Origin: an uncultured Ancrocorticia sp.
GTDB lineage: Bacteria; Actinomycetota; Actinomycetes; Actinomycetales; Actinomycetaceae
Direction: 5' to 3'
Length of the DNA stretch: 6,766 nucleotides
Assembly: GCA_905373325.1 (NCBI GenBank)
Contig: CAJPTB010000104.1
Span: 1-6,766, forward strand
The notes beneath the pieces were generated by a model. That model was not told the origin of the DNA and searched no databases. It saw nothing but the letters and a program-made list of their open reading frames with translations. A program made the translations under genes and the position numbers. Numbering within the stretch: the stretch's first letter is position 1; each line of letters starts with the position of its first letter. This document shows positions 1 to 6,296 of the stretch, piece after piece.

Positions 1-1
1 C

Positions 2-1240
2 GGAGCCGCGCTATCGGCGGGCGCACGGGCCGTCGTCACATCCGACCCTTCCACCGCGGTCGCCTCGGGCGCCGACCCGGCTCGCGTCATCGTCGTCGAC
101 GACGTCGAAAAGGCGATCGGCGCTTTGGCGCGCGCGAACCTTCGGAGGGCGAGGGCCGAAGGGAACCCCGACCTCAAGGTCGTGGCCGTGACGGGATCGG
201 TCGGCAAGACCACCGTCAAGGATCTGTTGGCCTCTCTGGTGGAAAGCAGGGGGCCGGTCATCGCCCCTCCCGGGTCCTTCAACAACGAGTTGGGGCTTCC
301 GATCACGGTTCTGCGGACGGACGCCGGCACAGCCACACTGGTGCTCGAAATGGGCGCTGACCGCATCGGCAACATCGACTACCTCACATCGATCGCGCCC
401 CCGGACGCCTCGGCCGTCCTCATCGTCGCCCGCGCGCACCTGGGCGAATTCGGCGGCATCGACAACGTCGGGCGCGCCAAGTCCGAGCTTGTGACCGGCA
501 CCCGCGAAGGCGGCGCCGTCGTTCTCAACGCCGACGATCCTCGGGTCGCGGCCATGGCCGGGCTCGCGCACGGACCGGTTCTCACCTTCTCGGCGCGCGG
601 CGAGGGCGACGTCGCAGCCCGAAACATCGACGTCGGCGCGGACGGACGCGCATCCTTCACGCTCGTCACGCCGGAGGGCGAGGCGGACGTCAAGCTCAGA
701 CTCGTCGGCGAACACCACGTGGCGAACGCCCTCGCCGCGGCGGCGCTCGCCCATTCGCTGGGGATTGCAACGGCGCAGATCGCCTCGACCCTCAGCGCCG
801 TCGGCGCCGCAAGCCCCCATCGCATGGACGTCTTCGAGGCGGGCGCCGCGACGGTCATCGACGACTCGTACAATGCCAACCCAGACTCCATGCGCGCAGG
901 ATTGGCGGCCCTGGAACGGCTCGGACGCGGACGGCGCAAGGTCGCCGTGCTCGGGGAAATGCTCGAGCTCGGCGAGGCCTCTGCGCCCGAGCACGAGGCG
1001 ATCGGCAAAGCCGCCGCCCAGGCCGGCGTCGCCTCCCTCGTCGCCGTCGGCGAGGAGGCCCGGCCCCTCGTATCGGCTGCCGAGGCCGAAGGGGTGGACG
1101 CAACGTGGGTCGCCGGGCCCGAAGGCGCGCTGAGGGAGCTAAACGCCGCCTTGGCCGCCGGTGACGTAGTGTTGGTGAAAGGATCGAACGGTTCGGGGGT
1201 CTGGAAGGTCGCCGACTCCCTGAGGGAGGAGAAGAAGTAG
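2..1240 (+). CDS. murF: UDP-N-acetylmuramoyl-tripeptide--D-alanyl-D-alanine ligase MurF (5' truncated)
   Basis: Cytoplasmic Mur ligase that uses ATP to add the D-Ala-D-Ala dipeptide to UDP-MurNAc-tripeptide, the last cytoplasmic peptide step. The reading frame is open from base 2, and codons before the internal TTG at 125 already read as MurF (GARAVV, then VIVVDD), so the true start lies before the window. About 412 residues are visible, and roughly 60 N-terminal residues are probably missing from a family of 450-500. Visible landmarks, numbered from the first visible codon: ATP-binding P-loop GSVGKTT (65-71), SFNNELGLP, EMGADRIGNI, PHRMDVF, the MurF-typical DDSYNANPDS (287-296), VLGEMLELG, and C-terminal VLVKGSNGSGVW. 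The Mur ligase central and C-terminal domains are therefore intact. It ends in TAG, whose last G is the first base of the mraY GTG. Codon use matches the neighbours. Identity is secure; only the 5' end is unknown. Confidence 0.97.
   Translation, partial: GAALSAGARAVVTSDPSTAVASGADPARVIVVDDVEKAIGALARANLRRARAEGNPDLKVVAVTGSVGKTTVKDLLASLVESRGPVIAPPGSFNNELGLPITVLRTDAGTATLVLEMGADRIGNIDYLTSIAPPDASAVLIVARAHLGEFGGIDNVGRAKSELVTGTREGGAVVLNADDPRVAAMAGLAHGPVLTFSARGEGDVAARNIDVGADGRASFTLVTPEGEADVKLRLVGEHHVANALAAAALAHSLGIATAQIASTLSAVGAASPHRMDVFEAGAATVIDDSYNANPDSMRAGLAALERLGRGRRKVAVLGEMLELGEASAPEHEAIGKAAAQAGVASLVAVGEEARPLVSAAEAEGVDATWVAGPEGALRELNAALAAGDVVLVKGSNGSGVWKVADSLREEKK
1224..1230 (+). promoter_or_regulatory. 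Ribosome binding site for mraY
   Basis: The purine run GGGAGGA lies 9 nt before the GTG at 1240, inside the last codons of murF. It supports the GTG start that overlaps the murF stop by one base. Confidence 0.75.
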
Positions 1241-2325
1241 TGCTGTCGATACTCATCGCGGGCGGCATCTCGCTTTTCGTCACCCTCGTGGGCACGCCGT
1301 TCTTCATCAAGATACTCGTGGCCCGGCAATACGGGCAGTTCATCCGCCAAGACGGGCCGACGAGCCACCAAATCAAACGCGGAACGCCCACCATGGGCGG
1401 CGTCATGATCATCGTCGGCACCCTCCTCGGATATTTCGTCGCGAATCTCGCGACGGGCCGCTCTCCAAACGCCTCGGGCCTGCTCCTCCTGTACCTCACG
1501 GTCGGCCTTGGCTTCATCGGCTTCCTCGACGATTTCGCCAAGATCAGGAAGAAGCAGTCTCTGGGGCTGACCCCGTGGGCGAAAATAATCGGCCAGGCCT
1601 TCGTGGGGATCAGCTTCGCCGTCATGGCCCTGCGCTTCCGCAACTCTGAGAACAGAACTCCCGCGACCCTGCGAATTTCCATTCTGCGCGATACGAACAT
1701 CGACCTGGCCTTCCTCGGCGCCGGAGTCGGAATCGTGCTCTTCGTCGTCTGGGCCAACTTCCTCATCACGGCGTGGTCCAACGCGGTCAACCTCACGGAC
1801 GGCCTCGACGGGCTCGCCGCGGGGGCGTCGATGATCGCATTCGGCGCATACGCGACGATCACCATGTGGCAGTCGAACCAGGTCTGCCACGGGGTCCTCG
1901 GCCAGGCGCCCGGCTGCTACGACGTTCGCGACCCCAGAGACCTCGCCATCGTCTGCGCCGCCATCGTGGGCTCCTGTTTCGGCTTCCTGTGGTGGAACAC
2001 ATCGCCCGCGAAGATCTTCATGGGAGACACCGGGTCCCTCGCGCTCGGAGGGGCCTTCGCAGGCATCTCCATCCTCACTCGCACCGAGATCCTCGCCGTT
2101 CTCATCGGCGGCCTCTACCTCATCGAGGTGGGCTCGGCGACGCTCCAGATGGGCTTCTACAAGATCACGAGGAAACGGATATTCCGCATGGCCCCGCTTC
2201 ACCACCACTTCGAGCTCAAAGGCTGGAAGGAAGTGACCGTGGTCGTGCGCTTCTGGATCATCGAGGCGCTCCTCATGCTCATGGCGGTCGGCCTGTTCTA
2301 CGCCGAATGGCTGGCGCACCAGTGA
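1240..2325 (+). CDS. mraY: Phospho-N-acetylmuramoyl-pentapeptide-transferase MraY
   Basis: Integral membrane enzyme that transfers phospho-MurNAc-pentapeptide from UDP to undecaprenyl phosphate, making lipid I on the inner face of the membrane. The 361 residues match the usual ~360, with many hydrophobic segments consistent with the ten-helix fold. Family motifs run in order: DGPTSH then KRGTPTMGG (46-54); GFLDDFAK with the Mg-site Asp pair D97/D98; NLTDGLDG (184-191); FMGDTGSLALGG with catalytic-site D263; and PLHHHFELKGW with HHH at 321-323. The stretch around CYDVRDPRDLA, just before the GDTGS helix, is a feature I associate with actinobacterial MraY. The start is GTG, sharing one base with the murF stop (TAGTG) and preceded by a good ribosome binding site. 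The stop overlaps the murD GTG in a GTGA, which suggests translational coupling in both directions. Nothing is missing. Confidence 0.98.
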   Translation: MLSILIAGGISLFVTLVGTPFFIKILVARQYGQFIRQDGPTSHQIKRGTPTMGGVMIIVGTLLGYFVANLATGRSPNASGLLLLYLTVGLGFIGFLDDFAKIRKKQSLGLTPWAKIIGQAFVGISFAVMALRFRNSENRTPATLRISILRDTNIDLAFLGAGVGIVLFVVWANFLITAWSNAVNLTDGLDGLAAGASMIAFGAYATITMWQSNQVCHGVLGQAPGCYDVRDPRDLAIVCAAIVGSCFGFLWWNTSPAKIFMGDTGSLALGGAFAGISILTRTEILAVLIGGLYLIEVGSATLQMGFYKITRKRIFRMAPLHHHFELKGWKEVTVVVRFWIIEALLMLMAVGLFYAEWLAHQ

Positions 2326-3791
2326 GCGTCGAAATCCCCGGGGCGGCCGAGCTCGCCGGCGCGAGGGTGGCAGTGGTCGGCCTCGGCAAGTCCGGCACGG
2401 CCTGCGTCCAGGCGCTCGCGGATGCGACCGAGGCCGTCGTCTCCGCGTGGGACGCAAACGAGCGCGCCCTGGAAGGCGTCGGCGACGTCGACGAGCGCGG
2501 CGCCGCAGCCGATCCCGCCGCCCTTGCGGAGAAAGCCCTCGCGTGGAAGCCCGACGTCGTCATTCCGGCCCCCGCCGTGCCCGAGGTCGGCCCTCTCTTC
2601 GAGCGAGCGGCGCGCGCCGGGGTCCCTGTGTGGAGCGAGATCGAGCTGGCCTGGCGGCTGAGGGCATTCGACGGCGGCCGCGCGGCACCGTGGCTGTGCG
2701 TGACGGGGACCAACGGCAAGACCACCGCCGTGTCCATGGCCGAAGCCATCCTCGACGCCGGGGGCCTGAAGGGCAAGGCCGTCGGAAACGTCGGCAATCC
2801 GGCCGTCGCGGAAGTCTCCCGCACCGACGGCGGCGCGGCGGGCGCCTTCGCCGTCGAGCTTTCCTCCTTCCAGCTGCGCACTACCCGCACCATGTCGCCG
2901 CTGGCCTCGATATGCCTGAACATCGCCGACGACCACCTTGAATGGCACGGCTCGCGCGAAGCGTACTGGCGGGCCAAGGCCCGCGTGTACGAGCGCGTCC
3001 AGGCGGCGTGCGTCTACCCCGTGGGCGACTCCTCCGTCCAGCGCATGGTCGACCAAGCCGACGTCGTCGAGGGGGCCAGGGCGATCGGGCTCACCCTCGG
3101 GGTTCCCTCGGTCGGCCAGATCGGCTTGGTCGAGGACGCCGTCGTCGACCGGGCTTTCGGGCCCGGCCGTTTCCGGGAGGCGATCGAGCTCTTCTCCCTC
3201 GGCGACCTGGCGCAGCTCGCGCCGGCGGGCGCCGACCTGCCCGCGCACATCGTCTGCGACGCCATGGCGGCGGCTGCCCTGGGACGGGCGGCCGGGGTGG
3301 CGCCCGAGGACGTGCGCGCCGCGCTGCGGGCGTTCCGCCCGGGGGCCCACCGCATCGAGCTCGCAGCGACGGTCGACGGCGTCCGCTACGTCGATGACTC
3401 CAAAGCGACCAACGCCCACGCCGCCAGGGCGAGCCTCGGGGCGCAGGCGGACGGGACGACGGTGTGGATCGTCGGGGGCTTGGCCAAGGGCGGGCGTTTC
3501 GAAGACCTCGTCGCCGACGTCTCGGGAAAGCTCCGCGCCGTCGTCGTCATCGGAGTGGACCAGGAGCCGTGGAAAAGCGCTTTGGCGGGCATCGACGTTC
3601 CGGTGACGTACATCGATCCGGCGTCGGACGAGCCGATGGACGACGCCGTCGCGGCCGCCCGCTCCCACGCCCGCCGGGGCGACGTCGTTTTGCTTGCGCC
3701 GGCGTGCGCGTCGATGGACCAGTTCGCCTCCTACGCCGAGCGAGGGGAGCGATTCGCCGAGGCCGCAAGGAGGAACGATGGCCCGCACTGA
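2322..3791 (+). CDS. murD: UDP-N-acetylmuramoyl-L-alanine--D-glutamate ligase MurD
   Basis: Cytoplasmic ATP-dependent Mur ligase that adds D-Glu to UDP-MurNAc-L-Ala. With the chosen start it is 489 residues, slightly longer than E. coli MurD (438) but normal for actinobacteria. Motifs in order: N-terminal Rossmann-like VAVVGLGKSG (UDP-binding domain); ATP P-loop GTNGKTT (129-135); ELSSFQL; LNIADDHLEWHGS; RAKARVY with K219 at the position of the carbamylated lysine; GAHRIE; YVDDSKATNAHA; VGGLAKGG; and the D-Glu-site segment APACASMDQF (PACAS 460-464). The start is ambiguous: GTG at 2322 gives a 4-nt GTGA overlap with mraY, while an in-frame ATG at 2307 would add MAGAP and overlap by 19 nt. Neither has a clear Shine-Dalgarno. 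I chose GTG because the GTGA overlap fits the coupling seen elsewhere in the cluster. The 3' end overlaps ftsW by 14 nt. Confidence 0.96.
   Translation: MSVEIPGAAELAGARVAVVGLGKSGTACVQALADATEAVVSAWDANERALEGVGDVDERGAAADPAALAEKALAWKPDVVIPAPAVPEVGPLFERAARAGVPVWSEIELAWRLRAFDGGRAAPWLCVTGTNGKTTAVSMAEAILDAGGLKGKAVGNVGNPAVAEVSRTDGGAAGAFAVELSSFQLRTTRTMSPLASICLNIADDHLEWHGSREAYWRAKARVYERVQAACVYPVGDSSVQRMVDQADVVEGARAIGLTLGVPSVGQIGLVEDAVVDRAFGPGRFREAIELFSLGDLAQLAPAGADLPAHIVCDAMAAAALGRAAGVAPEDVRAALRAFRPGAHRIELAATVDGVRYVDDSKATNAHAARASLGAQADGTTVWIVGGLAKGGRFEDLVADVSGKLRAVVVIGVDQEPWKSALAGIDVPVTYIDPASDEPMDDAVAAARSHARRGDVVLLAPACASMDQFASYAERGERFAEAARRNDGPH
3767..3773 (+). promoter_or_regulatory. Ribosome binding site that fixes the ftsW start
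   Basis: A near-consensus AAGGAGG lies 4 nt upstream of the ATG at 3778, inside the end of murD. It is the strongest Shine-Dalgarno in the window. It decides the ftsW start against an in-frame ATG at 3694, which would put 28 non-FtsW-like residues in front. Confidence 0.85.
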
Positions 3792-5178
3792 CAGCGCCCG
3801 CACTGACAGCGCCCGCACCGACAGCGAACGCCGGCGCCCGAAGGCCGGCGGCGCCCTCGTCAGGCTCAAGGGCGCCCACGGCGTCGGAATCGCCAAGGCG
3901 AAGGCGGAGGCCCGCAGGCCTGAGCCCGCCTACCCCGCCGAGGCCGTCCGCGACCAGATGCATCGGGCGATCTCCCTCATCCTCGTCTCCGCGTGCGCGC
4001 TGTTGGTGATCGGCATCGTCATGGTCTATTCGGCCACCGCCCCTGCGGCCATCAGAAACGCGCGGATCAACGGGGAGGCTTTGGCCTTCACAACGGCCAA
4101 CGGCCAACTTATGTACGCGGCGATCGGTCTGGCCGTCGGAGCCGTCGCCGTCTTCCTGCCGGCAGGCGTCTTTTTGCGCGCTGCCAACTGGATCTTCGCC
4201 GCCGGCATCGCCCTGCAGTGCGCCGTCGTCACCCCGCTCGGCAAGGACGTGGCGGGCAACCTCAATTGGCTGAAGATCGGCCCCTTCACCATCCAGCCCT
4301 CCGAATTCCTGAAGTTCGCCACGATTGTTTGGATAGCCGCGCAGTTGGGCAGGAGCCGGACGAACGACTGGGGCATTCACTCCTTCTTCATGCCCTCCTG
4401 GGGCATTTTGCCGGAGCGTTGGAGGGGAGCCCACAGGCTTCCCGTCGCCGCGGGCGCCGCGCTCGCCTTGGCGGCCGTGCTCCTCGGCTTCGACATGGGC
4501 ACGGCCATGGTCTTCGCCCTCATTTGCGCGGGCATATTCTGGTTGGCCGGGATGCCGAGCCATTACTACGTCGCCGGCGGGGCGTTGGCCGGGTTCGGCG
4601 CCGCCGTGCTGGTGGCCATGAGCCCCTCGCGCCTGACGCGCATCAAAGAGTATCTGGCCAATCTCGCGAGCCTGCCCGATTCGACGGACCCGACCCAGTC
4701 GGATTTCGCCCTGTGGGCCTTTGGATCCGGCGGGCTGTCGGGGCGCGGACTGGGCACCGGTATTGAGAAATGGCCGGGAAACCTCGCCGAGGCGCAGAAC
4801 GACTTCATTTTCGCCGTCATCGGCGAAGAGCTGGGTCTCTTCGGCTGCCTCGTCGTCGTCGCCATGTTTTTCGTGCTCGGTTTCGGACTTATGAAAATCG
4901 CCACTTACCACCCGTCGCGATTCGCGAGGCTCGCATGCGGCGGCATAGCCGTGTGGATGTGCGGGCAGGCTATGGCGAATATGCTCGTAGTAACGGGCGT
5001 CTTCCCTGTTTTCGGAGTGCCGCTTCCCCTCATTTCACAGGGGGGCTCCGCCGTCATCGCGTGCCTTCTGGCCGTCGGATTCGCCGTCTCGTGCGCGCTT
5101 TCGGCCCCGGGAGTCAGGGAATCCTTCCGCGTGCGCGGACGCCTGGCCCATCGCGTACGCGCCGTAGTGAAAGGATGA
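3778..5178 (+). CDS. ftsW: Septal peptidoglycan glycosyltransferase FtsW (SEDS family)
   Basis: Polytopic membrane enzyme of the SEDS family that polymerises lipid II into glycan strands at the septum, working with a class B PBP (FtsI/PBP3, not in this window). The 466 residues comprise an Arg/Lys/Ala-rich cytoplasmic tail of ~60 residues, then the SEDS core. Core motifs: MVYSATA in TM1; NWLKIGPFTIQPSEFLKFA with QPSEF at 173-177; FDMGTAMVF with D239; QNDFIFAVIGEELG with D342 at the position of the catalytic Asp of SEDS enzymes; and PLPLISQGGS (415-424). The C-terminal tail is short and basic (ends VRAVVKG). The tail starts MARTDSARTDSARTDS, encoded by a 15-bp tandem repeat. FtsW rather than RodA is inferred from its place between murD and murG; motifs alone would not settle it. 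The start is ATG at 3778, chosen on the ribosome binding site, and it overlaps murD by 14 nt. Confidence 0.95.
   Translation: MARTDSARTDSARTDSERRRPKAGGALVRLKGAHGVGIAKAKAEARRPEPAYPAEAVRDQMHRAISLILVSACALLVIGIVMVYSATAPAAIRNARINGEALAFTTANGQLMYAAIGLAVGAVAVFLPAGVFLRAANWIFAAGIALQCAVVTPLGKDVAGNLNWLKIGPFTIQPSEFLKFATIVWIAAQLGRSRTNDWGIHSFFMPSWGILPERWRGAHRLPVAAGAALALAAVLLGFDMGTAMVFALICAGIFWLAGMPSHYYVAGGALAGFGAAVLVAMSPSRLTRIKEYLANLASLPDSTDPTQSDFALWAFGSGGLSGRGLGTGIEKWPGNLAEAQNDFIFAVIGEELGLFGCLVVVAMFFVLGFGLMKIATYHPSRFARLACGGIAVWMCGQAMANMLVVTGVFPVFGVPLPLISQGGSAVIACLLAVGFAVSCALSAPGVRESFRVRGRLAHRVRAVVKG
3781..3825 (+). repeat. 15-bp tandem repeat x3 at the start of ftsW
   Basis: Three head-to-tail units lie at 3781-3795, 3796-3810 and 3811-3825. 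The first two are identical (gcccgcactgacagc) and the third differs at one base (ACT to ACC, synonymous). In the ftsW frame each unit encodes ARTDS. In the murD frame units 1 and 2 contain TGA: the first is the murD stop (3789-3791) and the second would be a backup stop (3804-3806). The unit is a multiple of 3, so gain or loss of a copy keeps ftsW in frame. Confidence 0.95.
5170..5175 (+). promoter_or_regulatory. Ribosome binding site that favours the second murG ATG
   Basis: AAAGGA lies at the end of ftsW. It abuts or overlaps the ATG at 5175, which is too close to serve it, but sits 5 nt before the ATG at 5181, a normal distance. This favours 5181 as the murG start. The call is moderate because the site is weaker than those of ftsW and murC. 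Confidence 0.5.
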
Positions 5179-5180
5179 GT

Positions 5181-6296
5181 ATGAAAGTCGTTTTGGCGGG
5201 CGGCGGAACCGCCGGCCACGTCAATCCTCTGCTGGCGACGGCGAAGGCCCTGACGGAACGGGGCATCGACGTCTGCGCGATCGGCACCGAGGAAGGCTTG
5301 GAGGCCGAGCTCGTTCCCGCCGCCGGCATTGAGTTCGTCGAAATTCCCCGCGTTCCGCTCCCTCGCAGAATCGGGAAGCGCCTTTTTGAGTTTCCGAGAA
5401 AGTACAAAAGCGCCGTCGCCAAGGCCGGCCAGGTCCTCGACGAGGCCGGCGCGGCCGTGGCTGTCGGCTTCGGCGGCTTCGCATCGACCCCGCTTTACGC
5501 CGCGGCGCGCAAGCGCTCCCTTCCCTTCGTCGTGCACGAGCAGAACGTCAAGCCCGGCCTCGCAAACAGGTACGGCGCGCGGAAGGCCGCCGTCGTCGCC
5601 CTGACCTTCCGATCGACCCGCCTGTCGGCCTCGTCCGGCACGACGCGGGTGGTCGGCCTGCCGCTGCGCCAGAAGATCGCGGACTTGGCGGCGCTGCGCG
5701 ACGACGCCGAGGCTCGCGGCTCGGCCCATGTCGCGGCGGCCGAGGAGCTGGGGGTCGACCCCGCCCTGCCGACCCTTCTGGTCACCGGAGGCTCCCTCGG
5801 CGCCAAGCATTTGAACGACGTACTCGTTCAGGCGGCTCCGGCCTTCGACGAGGCGGGAATTCAGGTCCTCCACCTGACCGGGCGGGGGAAAGACGGCCCC
5901 GTCCGCAAGGCGAGCGCGAAGGCTGCGAACTACCGGGTGATCGATTACCTGACGGAGATGGAGCTGGCCTATGCGGTGGCCGACCTCGTTCTGTGCCGCT
6001 CTGGCGCCGGGACGGTCGCTGAGCTTGCGGCCCTCGGCATTCCGGGCTATTTCGTGCCTCTGCCGATAGGCAACGGCGAGCAGGAAAAGAATGCGGCCGA
6101 AGCTGTCCGAGCCGGGGGAGCGCGCCTCGTCCGCGACCGCGATTTCAGCTTGAAGAACGTGACGGACGAGATCATTCCGCTCGTGCTCGACGGCGACAGG
6201 CTCGCGGCCATGTCGAGCGCCCTGAGCGAGCTCATGCCCGTCGACGCCGACAGGCGTTTGGCCCTACTCATCGAAGAAACGGGGGAGATGCGATGA
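5181..6296 (+). CDS. murG: UDP-N-acetylglucosamine--N-acetylmuramyl-(pentapeptide) pyrophosphoryl-undecaprenol N-acetylglucosamine transferase MurG
   Basis: Peripheral membrane GT28 (GT-B fold) glycosyltransferase that adds GlcNAc from UDP-GlcNAc to lipid I, giving lipid II on the cytoplasmic face. It has 371 residues, close to the usual 350-380. Motifs: N-terminal acceptor-side glycine loop GGGTAGHVN (7-15); VGFGGFASTPLYAA; HEQNVKPGLANR with HEQN at 119-122; the second glycine loop GGSLGA (203-208); HLTGRGKD; and the donor-binding block RSGAGTVAELAALG (273-286, conserved Glu at 281) followed by VPLPIGNGEQEKNA. GGTAGH and GNGEQ are variants I associate with actinobacteria. The start is ATG at 5181 on ribosome-site spacing; an in-frame ATG at 5175 (adding MS) overlaps the ftsW stop as ATGA and is the alternative, a difference of two residues. 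The 3' end overlaps murC by 4 nt (ATGA). Confidence 0.97.
   Translation: MKVVLAGGGTAGHVNPLLATAKALTERGIDVCAIGTEEGLEAELVPAAGIEFVEIPRVPLPRRIGKRLFEFPRKYKSAVAKAGQVLDEAGAAVAVGFGGFASTPLYAAARKRSLPFVVHEQNVKPGLANRYGARKAAVVALTFRSTRLSASSGTTRVVGLPLRQKIADLAALRDDAEARGSAHVAAAEELGVDPALPTLLVTGGSLGAKHLNDVLVQAAPAFDEAGIQVLHLTGRGKDGPVRKASAKAANYRVIDYLTEMELAYAVADLVLCRSGAGTVAELAALGIPGYFVPLPIGNGEQEKNAAEAVRAGGARLVRDRDFSLKNVTDEIIPLVLDGDRLAAMSSALSELMPVDADRRLALLIEETGEMR
6281..6287 (+). promoter_or_regulatory. Ribosome binding site for murC
   Basis: GGGGGAG lies 5 nt before the ATG at 6293, in the last codons of murG. It supports the start that overlaps the murG stop in ATGA. Confidence 0.7.

Noticed and set aside
1773..2321. 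Upstream extension of the murD frame through mraY
   Set aside because: The translation before 2307 is an Arg/His-rich out-of-frame reading of mraY with no ligase similarity; MurD begins at its Rossmann domain shortly after 2322.
379..2457. Long open frame on the minus strand (692 codons) opposite murF and mraY
   Set aside because: It is composition-driven: Arg/Asp/Glu/Pro-rich, with no domain or membrane pattern, and lies antisense to two certain genes. High-GC DNA commonly leaves such antisense frames open.
3694..3777. Earlier in-frame ATG for ftsW at 3694
   Set aside because: It would add 28 Arg/Pro/Ser-rich residues overlapping the conserved MurD C-terminus, and the consensus ribosome site directly precedes 3778.
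2298..3896. Minus-strand open frame (532 codons) opposite murD
   Set aside because: Low-complexity Gly/Arg/Asp-rich translation with no recognisable motif. It is the antisense shadow of murD.
3547..4911. Minus-strand open frame (454 codons) opposite the end of murD and most of ftsW
   Set aside because: No family resemblance, and the composition follows the reverse complement of ftsW membrane codons.
5035..5049. SQGGSA in FtsW as a possible loss of the conserved SYGGSS motif
   Set aside because: The two glycines and first serine are kept, and the other position varies among actinobacterial SEDS proteins, so this does not indicate loss of function.
4770..5174. Upstream extension of the murG frame into ftsW
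   Set aside because: The residues before MKVVLAGGG are an out-of-frame reading of ftsW. MurG normally begins with this glycine-loop strand.
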